Below, piece after piece: positions 35,496 to 47,067 of a DNA stretch of 64,000 bases. The stretch is from Sipunculus nudus (taxonomy: Eukaryota > Annelida > Sipuncula > Golfingiida > Sipunculidae): assembly GCA_026874595.1 (NCBI GenBank), contig CM049319.1, forward strand, positions 52,276,917 to 52,340,916. The letters run 5' to 3'. The notes under the pieces are model-generated. The model worked only from the letters and a program-made list of their open reading frames with translations. It did not search any database and was not told the origin of the DNA. The translations under genes were made by a program, and so were the position numbers. Position 1 is the first letter of the stretch. Each line of letters begins with the position of its first letter.

Positions 35496-36592
35496 GTCGC
35501 TACATACTGTCAATTTACACACATGCACCTTAATTTTGTAATGACACACACAGACACACGTGTATCTGAAATAGATATTTCGCCAAGTATTCAAACTTTA
35601 AACATTTTATATCAAAGTCTGACAGGTCCTAAAGTGTTGTGGCCTGATCTTCAACTTTGCTCACCGCAAATTTTATGCAAAGACGACTGATTTGCATTCA
35701 GGTAACTTGCAACAGTCCCGAGCGATATCAGAAAATGTCTGAATTATTTTACCTTAAAATTTGGAATTGAGACGCGGATGGGGGATAGGTAACAGGAATT
35801 TATTTACCTGGTCATATCATAATAGCGGGCCTAATTTGGACGATGCTACAATGGAAATATTAATGAATGCTAAGATGGTTGCAAGGCAAGTCAAACAGAC
35901 AAAATGTATAAATACCTTTAAATGCATGTTTATATTGGTTATAAAATTATTTATGCAATGCTATAAATTGTTTATTTTTTATGTTTGCAAATTAGTTAAA
36001 ACATAACATTTTATTGTAATGATTTAATCGTGTCAACGGTATTGAGAAAATATTGATGTGTTAACTTCCATACCATCCTTGGACTTTAAAATTTTAAAAG
36101 GGTCCAAAGGTTGTCTTTTGATTATAAAAATTCAGTGTGCACCTGAAGGTTCCAGTGAAAATCATGTGATCTGATCTGCTAGTCGCTGTTTGTAAGTTCG
36201 TTTTTTGTAAGAGAACTAATAAGATTATCCCATAATAACAAAATAACAAACTCCCTTAATTCATGGAATCCTCAAAAAATGTATTCCTTGGATTTATATT
36301 TGACTCATTACAATTATCATACTATTCTCAATCATTACCTGAGCTAAAAGTTTGTATGATTTAGAATTTTCAAGGAAAGATCACACATTAATAAATTTCG
36401 CACCGATTTCCTGTAGTAATAAGCGTCACTTCATCTATTTGACACATCATTCCTGTCACCAGGTCACTTCCGTTTGCCCAGGGCGCTTTTCATAATCTCG
36501 CTGGTTAACTAAATTGACTATAAATATTCGAAGTTACCATGTGGGCACGTGCCCGTTTAAGAGACACGTATCCTGAAAATTGGTGATTTTCG
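35496..36592. other. Intergenic DNA, nothing recognised
   Basis: After the 8-bp duplication (35496-35503) the sequence is AT-rich, without a recognisable domain, RNA gene or clear repeat. Confidence 0.4.
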
Positions 36593-37009
36593 AGTAGTCC
36601 AGCTGTTAAGGGAAGAATTGTGCAAAAAGTGACAGAAGCATGAAACTTGGCATAATAGTCGGCCAGACCATACTTAACATTATCCGATATAGGGCCAAGC
36701 GGAATTCATCCGATCTTGGTCAAAATCCAAGATGGCGGCCAAAATGGCCGCCGGATTATCAAATATCAATACATTCGGTTATATTTGTCCTAGAATGCTT
36801 TCCAAGTGCACTATTTCTATGTTTTTGGGATGGATAAATTCATTTATAAGGGAATGAATTTATCAGGGTTTAAAGTCCGGAAAATGACTCTGTGAATGAA
36901 TCCTGGTTTTGTTTATATTGAAATAGTCCTACATTTTCCCTTGTTTACTAGCACAATGGATAGTAAACATTATTTGTTGAGTTCTGCACAGCAGTCGCAT
37001 ACATTGTGA

Positions 37010-38780
37010 TCGTAGTCAAATGAAAGTGTCATTTGCTGGCTTAGGTTTGTCTGCTTTGTCATGAATTCGGATGCTTTAATAGTAGAACAATTTTTATTGC
37101 AATGTTTCTTCCTTTCTTCCTTTTACTTCCCCTTTATTTGCATGCTAACAAATATAATTCATTTGAAGAGGTGAAGGGTGCAAAAAACTTATCTGTCGAA
37201 ATCTGCAATGAAATTAGGATTGAACTTGATAAGTCCGTAAACACTCACCATTAGAATATTTGAAACCTACATACATGTACTTAGGTTTTACGATCAGCAA
37301 TCATGTAAACCTTTGTTAGGCAATTGGGAAATATCAAATGCATAAATCCAACTGTGTTGACATTTAAAATATATATATTAATTTTACGTATTTGAGCCCA
37401 ATGTCTGTTTCAATGTAATGGAATGGACAATGTAGTGGTAAAACGCTCGGCTATCTCCACTGGCGCCCTAGGTTTAAACAACATCTTTCCTATTCCTCTT
37501 GGGTTATAATGGCACATCCAAAGTGGGTGAATTCCTCCTTGTCCTTCGCTTGACTTCACCCCTGTGTATATACCACCGAACGCCACCATCCGAGCCATGG
37601 AGAGTGGCTTGTAATAGTAATTACAACTAACTGTACAACCCATATCAATTATATATTATAATTATATAAATTAGACAATCCATATAATATAAAGTTTATC
37701 CTGCTTATAACTTTTATATCAGACTGGATGCGTGCGTGGCGGGATATAGACCTATGTAAGAACCTCACACCTGTCAGCTTTATAGATTCCGCCTTGTGTG
37801 TATCTACTGAAATTGTACTAAAATTTATTTTTTTTTCATCAGTACACCCAACAGTAAACTTTGATAAAATTTGCTGAATACTGCACTTTTAAATGAAAGT
37901 GTCATTTGCTGGGGTAGGTTTTACTATATTAATATATAATATCTGACTTCCTCTGTTTGAAATCCCTTTATTTGCATGCTAACGAATGTATTAACTGCTT
38001 TGCCGAGGTAAGGGATGAAAGAAAATTAGGTATCCTGTCTGGTATCAGTGGGAGCTTCAAATTTCAGTGAAGAATAGGCAGGGTTTTCGAAAATCTACAA
38101 ACATGCATGATATTTAATTTTACGATCAACTTAACATTCATGTAAATCTTGATTAGTGCAATAAAAAATCAAATAGTTCTGCTGAAATTTAATTAACATG
38201 TTCTAGTTAAAAGTATTTGAACACCGTATCTGTTTAAAAGGAAAGACTTTTATTTATAATGAATTTAGAGTACATGCGTGCATGACAAGATACGCGCTTA
38301 TGTAGAAGCTCACACCTGTGTGCTGTATGGATTCTAAGCTTCTTTTAACATGAAGTGATGGCATTCAGACTGTATGTTGGCAAGAAAACAGAATCCATCC
38401 ACATTAGAGATGCGCAACATATTGCTGTATGCTGCCTTTGTACTATGGTGATGAATGCATGAAATAACACTCATGCAGATTACTAATTTTGTGATATGGT
38501 GACGATGCAGACTTTAGACTGCATGATCGTAGGAAAGAACCGACACATGTGTCAGTAAAGTATCACTGCCATTTGCTGAGATGCAATTTTTGTGATATAA
38601 AACTTGTTCCTTCCCAACGAGTTGCCATTAAAATTCACTTTGCATAATGCGTTTGTGTCAACAAAATACTTTCATTTGCTGACATTATGCACATTTGTAG
38701 ATTCATGTAGTACATGCGTATATATTGTTAGAAATATTCACCACGTGTGCTGCCAGGTTCAAGCTAGCTGATCCTTCATG
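37010..38780 (+). repeat. Diverged direct repeats inside the palindrome
   Basis: Blocks recur in order: TGAAAGTGTCATTTGCTGG (about 37021 and 37894), CCCTTTATTTGCATGCTAAC (about 37130 and 37964), TTTTACGATCA (about 37288 and 38119), and a TATGTA.GAA.CTCACACCTGT block (about 37755 and 38300; weaker near 38711). Confidence 0.5.
37415..37645 (+). repeat. tRNA-derived SINE, copy 1
   Basis: The head holds an A-box-like TGTAGTGGTAAAACGC (about 37431) and a B-box-like GGTTTAAAC (37471-37479), about 30-40 bp apart as in tRNA genes. The body ends near CCATGGAGAGTGGCTTGTAA. The reverse complement of 39935-40165 aligns over most of its length. Confidence 0.55.
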
Positions 38781-39544
38781 AATGGATGCTGAGAAAATGG
38801 TACAGCAAGACGGAAGATAGAAAGTCTAATTCACAAAACAAGGTTCAAAAATATAATGCATCCTCAGGATCCAGACATGCATTCTTTATTCATTAACTTG
38901 ATAACATAAAAATTCAGCACAAAGTTTGGTATGAGTTTTTATCGACTTGATTGGTGATTGTAACTTTGCTGCCTTTCAGCTTTTGAGCTCTGGCAACCTT
39001 TGTACTTTCCCTTTGTGCCAGTTTTATGCCAAAATGCAGAATGCTCTGGAAACTTGAATTTCATACCATTCGCTTCATCAAGTGAACATATATTTATGAG
39101 GATAGACTACTCCTGAATATTATTAAAGAACAAAACAGTTTATTACATTATTTTTTGTAATATTGCCAGCAAATTTTATAATCTTGCCTGAATATTTTCT
39201 TTTATATTTTGCAGGACAAGAGCGTTTTTCTTCTAGTAAAACGCCCACAATTCCAACTTACTATCGGTTCTTTTTATCTTATGTGCAAAGTTCAGTCCGA
39301 CCTACAATCTTGCATTCTGTGTACATGAAGATAAATTATTTCAATAAATGAAGCAAATATTTATTATTTCTAATTATTATTATATTTATTAAAAGTGTGC
39401 ATTATGTAGGCAAACGAAGTATTTTAAGATATCACTAAGAAATGCAAAGTTAGCTTATTGGTAAGGATCATAAACCAGATTATCAATGTAGAAGGTAACC
39501 GGCAAACTGCACAAGTGTCTACAAGTGTCCAGATTCTGTCATGC

Positions 39545-39790
39545 ACCATCACCACAGTACAAAGATAGCATATACGGGGTTAGAACGTTGCCTTGTGGTT
39601 AAGGACGTGTTTGTAGGTCCTCGGTTCAAATCCCGTCGATGTCGCAATGGCATAATGGTGAAATCTCGCCACAAACCATGAGATTTTCTCTAATGTCTTA
39701 ACGATAGGTTATGACTTCTTTCTACAACATACCATCTTTATAATACGGATGACTTCATTCTCATTCAGTAGAAAGTGATACCAACAGGCC
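39545..39790 (+). repeat. tRNA-derived SINE with clear A and B boxes
   Basis: A box in TTGCCTTGTGGTTAAGGA (about 39588-39605) and B box GGTTCAAATCC (39623-39633), spaced as in a tRNA. No acceptor-stem pairing makes it a functional tRNA, and a non-tRNA body (GGTGAAATCTCGCC and onward) follows. Confidence 0.6.
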
Positions 39791-39934
39791 TAAATCTATC
39801 ACTTTAAAGGAAAGCGTAGCATACAGCATAATGTGATGAGCCGCTAAATATGTACGGATTCTGTCTTCATGCAAGCAAAGAGTCTTGAAGCTGCACCGCC
39901 ACCTCAAGGCAAAAGAGCCACAACCTATAAACAA

Positions 39935-40165
39935 TTTCTTTTACATTGATTGTACTACTGGCTATAATAACTACTACAAGGCACTTTCCGTGGCTCGGAT
40001 GGCAAAGTGGTGGATTGAATCAGAGGACACGAAGAAACGACCGGCTCTGTATGGACCACAACAATCCACTCTCATAGCAACATCGGGGACAGAAACTTGG
40101 TCGCCAGTGAAGAGGGCCAGGCATTTTACCAATCGACTGTCCTTTTCATTACATTTAAAGAGACA
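39935..40165 (-). repeat. tRNA-derived SINE, copy 2 (inverted to copy 1)
   Basis: The reverse complement aligns with 37415-37645: shared GGCTCGGATGG and the A-box region ATTGGTAAAATGCCTGGC; the B box is decayed. An open frame of 96 codons across it (39885-40175) is fortuitous. Confidence 0.55.
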
Positions 40166-40935
40166 TAGTGTTTAAATACTTAAAATTAACAAATATATTA
40201 AATTTCGGCAGGGTAATCAACAAACACGTTTTTCCCCTTAGATGTGCTGGTAAAAAAGGGTAATTTTAGCACACAAATACCAACAAAATCAGACATGCAT
40301 GATACAGACCTGGAACCCATATAAATAAATTTTTCGATCCTAATAACATAGAAACAGTGCACTTGCAATGCATTCCAGGACAAATACAACCGACTATATT
40401 GGTATTTTATATTTTGGTGGCCATCTTGGCCGCCATCCTTGAGTTTTAGGAAGATCTTGTGAATTCCGTTCGGCCCCATATCTGAACATATAGAGTATGG
40501 TCTGGAAAATTATTTTGGCAAATTTCATTCTTCTTTCCAGGTTTTCATTTCAATTCTTCTCAATATGCAGCTGAACTGTTGGACTAATGGGAATATTACC
40601 AAATTCGTGATAAAAACCAGCTAATGAGTACCTGGAGAGGGTTGGAACCTAAACAATTGATTTTCTTAGTCCAAAAAAACATACTATTAGAGTACTTGCA
40701 ATCCTTTCTCGGGACATTTTAACTCAAGTTATTGAAATTTTCTAATTTGGCGGCCATCTTGGACGCCATCTTGGATTTTAGCCAAGATAATTTATTTTCA
40801 GCTTGGCCCTATATCTGAACTTCATCAATAAGCTCCAAAGAATACTTATGCCAACTTTCACGCTTCTTTCATTTTTTGCACAATTCCTCCAAATATGGGA
40901 GCTTAACCGCTGGACTAGAGGGAACTGAAGTGGAT

Positions 40936-41369
40936 TTGCGATCACTGATTTGCCAGAAAAGTCACTTGGCGCTCTGTTACTGTCAGCTGTCGAGAAAAGC
41001 TCATGCAAGGCAGCTTGGATGTGGAAATAAATTTGGCTGTTCCTTTTACCGCACACTGCGTACAAATGCTCAAATGATATTCAAGGGATTAACGGGAGTG
41101 TACGCAAAGGACGGCAGAGCCTTCCGGAGCGCCACCGTGTGTTAGTTTAAGAGACTTGCATGCATTCCTCTTTGTGACAACGCATACAACCGCGAAATTT
41201 CCACTGGCAATGTGGCTTTTTGGACGAGGGAATTAATCAAATAGTAGAAATAATACTGTTGAAATGGAATATTTTATTACATTATATAGTAAGTGGTGCA
41301 AGCACAATAGGTATCTCTGAATAACTTTTATTAGACCAGTTGACATGAAAATCAGTACCGCCCGTAGAA
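40936..41369. other. Intergenic DNA, nothing recognised
   Basis: Moderate GC patch at 40960-41150 with a short open frame but no recognisable domain. Confidence 0.35.
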
Positions 41370-41583
41370 GCGGATCCAGGGGGGGGGGGGGAGGGGGGGT
41401 CCAGGGGATCCGGACCCCCCCCCCCCCCCCTTTTTCACCCGAAGCAACTTTTTTAAGGGGTTTTAGACGTAATTTTGCAGCCTGGACCCCCCTTTTCCAG
41501 ACGTGATGACCTTTTTTTTAGGATTTTCATTAGTCCTCCTGGGTTGGACCCCCCCCCCCCTTTTCCTAGATCCTGGATCCTGC
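41370..41583. mobile_element. G/C-tract MITE fragment related to 784-1451
   Basis: Begins GCGGATCCAGG followed by a long G run, with C runs at 41415-41430 and 41549-41560, and ends CCTGGATCCTGCGC. Inverted ends of about 11 bp. It shares GCGGATCCA plus a G tract with the element at 784 but lacks the CAGTG terminus. Confidence 0.5.
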
Positions 41584-43439
41584 GCCGACCGTGTCCATTT
41601 TTATCTGCTGTTAGCAGTTTCAAAGATGAAAGAAATTAAACTGCAGGGGACACTGACTTTAGAAAGTGGTGACTGGTAAGGTAGAAAGATGAAATTTTGT
41701 TCTTTTTTGCTGCAAGAAGTTCCATATTTATACATTTAGCCCCATGAAATTTTGGCGCCAAGGAAAAATCGTTCACGCAAGAAGCATTTTGCTAAACCTT
41801 CGCCGAATGAAATGATCCCCCTCGCAACTGGTCTGGGAAGTTTTGTTAACAAATTTTTATAGCAGTATCGGTATTTTAGCGTGTTTGTAAACATAAGGTC
41901 TACCTCGTTTAAGACCAGACCGTCGAACTTATAAGTGTGGACTTCACAGTAGTCCGAAGGCGAACTTGGGTAGCCACGGTGGCGCTCCGGCGGCACATGT
42001 CAAGCGAAGATACACGGAGGCCGGTAACGAGAAAATTTGACCAAATGCGTAGACATGGTCATTACTTGAATAGACTCTTCGTATTATATAAGGCAACCCG
42101 ACGTCAGCTGCCATTAAATTACAAACTGACATGTTAAGACAAAGAACAGCTTCTGGAAGCATGCGGTGTTCAACTTTTGGAATACCAATTGTGTCAATAA
42201 ACGTTATCCCTGTGCGGCGACTCTTAGCAAACGTCAGCCTGACGGGGTGACTGAGAGCGCTTTTTCTTAAGAATAAATATATCGGATATCTGCGCTGAAA
42301 AGGTCTGGGTGGAAAATTGGGACGATTTTTCTACGAAGGCATGTATTCATTGCTTATTTTGGCAAACAAATCTCCCTAAAATCTTTGAGTCGGCTGGAAA
42401 AATTAGGGACGGTCGGATGACGAGAAACAAAGGTTTTTTTGCCTTATAATTAAATTACCGATGTTCATGCAAATATCCGAATTCCCCTTCTTTCTCTCTC
42501 TGTTTTCTCTCCCTCTCTCTCATTTATGTAGTCGGACTATATAACTACTAGAAGAAAGATGAAACTAACAATATATAGTAAACAAACTAACCAGTGTTTT
42601 TCTAACAGGAAAGGTCATGAAAATTGGTTATTAAGGGTTCAATAAAATTTTCTGAAACCTAACCAAAACGCGCTCTAATAAAATCAAACGGAATGATGGA
42701 CAACAAGTTACACTTTTATCTTTTATCATTCGTTTGTAGAGGTCAGGGTTTCAATAGCTCATTGCTGCTAAATGGAGGGAACGAACGACCGAAAACGACG
42801 AAAAATGGAGTCGGGGTTATAGCTACTCACGTTTACTCCAGCAGGCTGAGACCCGCATCAGCTAACCATCGACGACAGTTAAAAAAAAAAAGATTCCAAT
42901 ATTGGCCTCCATACACTTTGAGGAGAAAATGAAGTAATGTCTATGAATATTAAGTTGTATATGCCTCTCCAAGCCAAGCGCAAAGGTATCCAAGAAGTAT
43001 TCAGACCGACCGATAATGAGAAAAAGACAATTGAGTCAGAAGAGCAGCATGCAGCACAAGGCTAGCGTCATATCGACCCTCTGACATTACGACCAGATTA
43101 CTGGCCTGCCAGAGCGTTTTTACATCTAGCCTGGGGAACGCATTATAAGGTCTCATGGGGATGCAAATGTTTTCTAATAACACCAAACATGAGCGAGAAA
43201 AGTTCCGTTTTAACTCAGCATATTGGTAAACCCCTCGGCATATTTGTTGAATTTATGACCGCATGAACACAATCATGGCTCGCACGGGTTACAGGACGCA
43301 GGCAACGTGCAGGCCATACAGGAAAGGACTCATTACCATTGAGACAGGGTTTCAGTTTGAGTTGTGAGTTCACATGTATTCTATTGTTGTAAAAAATCAT
43401 CCGTAGCATAATGTTATGATTAATAGTGGATTCACCACA
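41584..43439. other. Intergenic DNA, nothing recognised
   Basis: Contains a CT-rich run (about 42490-42520). No gene, RNA or clear repeat recognised. The part next to 43440 may still belong to the 3' end of the adjacent retrotransposon. Confidence 0.35.
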
Positions 43440-45017
43440 ATATAAATGCATCATGATGATAACCACTGCTATGCATCCTTTGATATTGCTTGTATCACGA
43501 CTCAAGTGGGTTTACCAGTCCAAATATCATTGCCAACTGAGTTGGGTTGTCACGGCTGCACCAGGCCAACCCATTTTGAGGAGTCAGGTTATGCGTGTTG
43601 AAGCGTTCCAGGAATTTAGCGTGTCTTCTGTACAATCCCCAGGACACAACAGTAGAGGAGGCAGGAAAGGACAACTGTATTGTACACTATATATTTTGGT
43701 AGACTGCCGGGTCTTATGTTCAGTTCGATCTCCATATAAGATGGAAGTATTCCGAAAGCCTGGCAAATCCTTTCTTTGACCTCCGGATCGAAGGCGATCA
43801 CACTGCAAAGTTATCCGAACTCTTACAATCCTCAGTTCTGTCCCTTCGATCAAGATGGAGGATTGACACTGATGATAGTGGGGGAGGTTGGTCCAGAAAC
43901 TCTGCTTTGCTATGGTTGTTAATGAGGCTAAAAATTGATTCCTCAGAGAATGAATCAAAGGTAAGTAGAAAGTATGAGCCCTTAACAAAGACATGACGTC
44001 CAAGACGTTGATATTCATGCGGCATCGGTCAAAGAGGTAACCGTGCAGTCTGCATTTCAGGTAAACTCCATTTTTGATATCTCCGTGAGCACGTGAGAGA
44101 AAGTGAAGAAAAAATAAAGAGCAGTGGAGCAAAGACACAACCTTGCTTTACCCCGGACTTCACGGATGTCTCTTCGCCAGAAAGTATTAGGCCACTTGTG
44201 TTGTGGTAAAAGAGGCGACCCAAGGTCACACATCTATTGGAGCTGCCTCTTTTCCCCAAGGACTGTCTGCGGGCTTCTCTCTTGACGGTACCAAAACCTC
44301 GCCGTAGTCGATGGAGACAATGTAAGTTCAGGTTCTATTCTTTGAAATTTGCTGAAAAGATCATTTAGTAGTGCTGAGGTGTGGTCGGAAACTGTGTTTC
44401 TGGCATGGTTTCCTCTGTGATTATGGCGATCAGGCGTTTATGGATGATACATGCCAATGTCATTCCAGCGACAGTCAAAAGTGGCAGAATCGGATTTGCT
44501 GCCGATAGTTTGTATAGTGGAGAAGTCATAGCAAGACCGCTTCCTCGTAGATACTGCAACAATGAATGTAATGGAAAGATCCTGTGCAACTGGTTGTCAC
44601 CAGATAACTGTGACTTATTTTATTATTGTGGTGTTGCACGTTTGAGTAAGGAGAGTGTAGCCAGATGATTGTTTGTATGATTTGTTGTCTATTTGTGTGC
44701 GGTATCATGTGTCGATGTTGGCGTGGTAAAGTGGGTTTGGAGAACATAGGTGTTTTGTTTGATGATAGTTTCAGTACAATATTTCGTGAGAATCGGTTCT
44801 TGCCGGTCTTAGTTTACTCGATTTCCTGTGGAGCATGAGAACATTTTTAGAATCTATAGTGTCAGCATTGCACCTGACTTCCTCTGCTTTCCTCCACCAT
44901 TCATTATGCTTGTAGCAGGTCGGTGCTGCATGAATATGAGTCTGCTTAACGCGGTCATTTATTTGGAATCGAGAGAACGTGTCATCTGCCACACAATTAA
45001 AATCTTCGGTTAACCTC

Positions 45018-45190
45018 AGGAGGTTGGTTGTGCGAACGCACCGCCATCTAATTCCTGATTAACTCTCCTTTGGGTAACTTCCGTTATCAATTTCCGAAGT
45101 GGTCCTCAGACGGTTGTGCGACCGCACAGACATCGATCCAGTCCTGATTAATGCTCCTTTGGGGACTTTCCGTTACCAAGTTCTGAAGTG
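45018..45190. repeat. Tandem duplication of ~90 bp
   Basis: 45018-45100 and 45108-45190 share GGTTGTGCGA.CGCAC, CCTGATTAA, CTCCTTTGGG and CTTTCCGTTA-like blocks in the same order. It lies inside the decayed retrotransposon. Confidence 0.6.
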
Positions 45191-45228
45191 GTATCACTGT
45201 GGTGTTTCGCCTCCTGTTGCGTGTCCCT

Positions 45229-45346
45229 GCGTGGGAGGCCAGCTATCTCTCCAGGCTGCGTGGGAGGTCTGCTATCTGTCCAGGCTGCGTGGGAGGTCAG
45301 CTATCTGTCCAGGCTGCGTGGGAGGTCAGCTATCTGTCCAGGCTGG
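45229..45346. repeat. 29-bp minisatellite, four copies
   Basis: Units start at 45229, 45258, 45287 and 45316. The consensus begins GCGTGGGAGGTCAGCTATCT and continues GTCCAGGCT; the units differ by only a few bases, so the expansion is recent relative to the surrounding decayed element. Confidence 0.92.
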
Positions 45347-45925
45347 TTGCAAAGTGGTCACGAAGATTTTTTGTAAACAAGCAGACCATCAGAGTTCACA
45401 TCCTCAGTGCTGCGTAGACCGAACATAACTGTCCACTTTCTGCAGTTGGTCCGAGCGCTGGTGTTCAAGTCGCCAAGCAGGATGGGCTGGTGCCAGAGTG
45501 GGTGGACTTCAATCGGGGATCAAGATCTTCATGCAAGTTTTGATTCGCCCCATCACTTCTGGGTTGCGTAAGAACACAGTCGCTCATAACCGTGACGTGG
45601 CAAGACGGGTTGAGGGGAAAAAGTAGATAAATCAGCCATTCGTTGTTGCGGTTTGTAGGTCTAATAGTTAAAGTGTTGTTCCAATGGCCAATCCTACCCC
45701 ATGAATGTCTTTACGGAGCAAAGTGCTTTTGAATACAAAGAAAGATTTGTTTGTTTAATAGCAGCAGTCCATCAGAGTTTAATTCACCAGTGCTGCGTGG
45801 ACCAACCATGTCTTTCCACTTCCTGCAGTTGACCCAACCGCTGGTGTTTTAATCTCCCAGCAGGATTGGCTGGTTGCCAGAGTGGGCGGACTTCACTCGA
45901 TGATCATCTTTATCCAATTTAAATT

Positions 45926-46318
45926 CCCTTTGAGGGACCCTTATAAACCCTGTAAGAAGTGTTGTTCTGATGGCATATCTTGCCCCTTGTCTACAGTCCT
46001 AACCTTTCGAAAAGAAAGGGCTTTTGCACATCCCCAGTTCTGCGCATGAGATTAACAAGTAGCACCATAGCTTAACCTGGGATGCATCCCAGTGAATACA
46101 ACTTGAGCTTACCCATTACTACCGGTTCAGCCATAATGGGTTGACTTCCATACATAGGTGCATGTAACCATGTTTGCAAAAATTGGGTTGCCTTCTCTAT
46201 CATCGATACAGGTGTAGTTAAAGTCGAGTCAATTGTGCGCCGGTACAGAGTATAATCATTGTAGCTCTAACCACAACTGATAGATAGAATAAGGTTATTT
46301 AAGATACGCCCCCCCCCC
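45926..46318. other. Flank of the decayed retrotransposon
   Basis: Probably more of the 5' part of the minus-strand retrotransposon, but no motif is readable. Ends in a C run (about 46310-46318). Confidence 0.3.
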
Positions 46319-46465
46319 TTGTTAACAAAAAACCACTGACTTCTTTATTCATTCCATTAGACATTTCACGCTGCCTAGTGTTACAGAATCTGATTTTTTT
46401 TTATCTCCGTAACAAATTTATGCTCGTAACGACTACGTGATCTGTTGATATTAGGTTCCGTAACA
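46319..46465 (+). repeat. Dispersed repeat, copy 2 (first copy at 8478)
   Basis: Nearly the same as 8478-8628 over its whole length with a few small indels. It is followed at once by a (TA)n-rich stretch (46466-46512). Confidence 0.75.
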
Positions 46466-47067
46466 ATATATATATATATATAAATAAATATACATATAAA
46501 TATGTATGTGTGTGTATTGGTAAAAAAATTCATATGACACTTTTTAAAATGTATTAAAACTTCTGCTGCATATTCCTATGAATTATATAATAAAAAAAAC
46601 CTCTATCCGTGACACGAAACTCTTTAAATGTCTATCAAATGGCAAATTCATTAAATCATGAATGTGTTTGGTATTATTTTTCGTAAACTTTACAAGTGAT
46701 ATTTTTTTTCAGCTGAAATTCAAGTGTCTAACTAAATCCGTTTACAAGTTCATGAACACCTGATTTCTTTACATGCATTTTCGGGATAAATTCAGTGAAA
46801 TATAACCGTTATATGTGATTGCTTTACATTTACGTGAACAGGTCCCTGCACTGGTTTGGCTTTATGTTTAGTCATTCTCAGTTTGTTAGCTACTTGGGTC
46901 GGGCTTTTCACCGGGTAAAATTAACTGCTGTTACCAGTCTTTTGATCAGCCAGTATTTGTGTGCCATTTGAATTATATTATGTGGTAAGGTATATCTATT
47001 GATTTTATTATATGCGGTTCACCAGATTATATTTAAAAGATTTCTCCTTATTACTAGCGTTTTTCTT

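Larger units (their letters stand above)
36593..40935. mobile_element. Large imperfect palindrome (foldback-like element)
   Basis: 36593-36840 matches the reverse complement of both 40640-40935 and about 40330-40590. The shared order is TAGTCCAGC, TTGTGCAAAAA, GAAGC.TGAAA, ATATAGGGCCAA, CCAAGATGGCG, and a tail with TTGTCCTGGAATGC. The right arm thus has two tandem units and the left arm one. Inside, two SINE copies are also inverted (37415-37645 and 39935-40165), so both pairs centre on about 38.6-38.8 kb. No coding capacity was seen. Confidence 0.55.
43440..45925 (-). pseudogene. Decayed non-LTR retrotransposon (endonuclease, linker, reverse transcriptase)
   Basis: Reading down the minus strand, pieces in different frames spell one retrotransposon. 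Endonuclease motif PILLGDLNT lies near 45480, with a second copy near 45860. A linker piece NEWWRKAEEV is near 44900. RT start PLLTVAGMTLACIIHKRL and MPETQ are at about 44390-44490. The RT core SGVKQGCVFAPLLF is near 44130, then SILIEGTEL near 43830 and the thumb region YIVYNTVVLSCLLY near 43680. Many frameshifts and stops interrupt it, and the catalytic YADD box is not readable. It is inactive. The clade is uncertain; the order and motifs fit endonuclease-bearing LINEs common in invertebrates. Confidence 0.8.

Noticed and set aside
35094-35690. 198-codon plus-strand open frame
   Set aside because: It lies mostly inside the hAT MITE and its (TA)n tract; low complexity and no domain.
39623-39633. 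Functional tRNA gene at the B box GGTTCAAATCC
   Set aside because: A and B boxes exist but acceptor and anticodon stems do not pair; it fits a SINE head.
43584-44138. 184-aa minus-strand protein-coding gene
   Set aside because: Parts in this and neighbouring frames match a LINE reverse transcriptase; the long frame is a chance survival in a decayed element.
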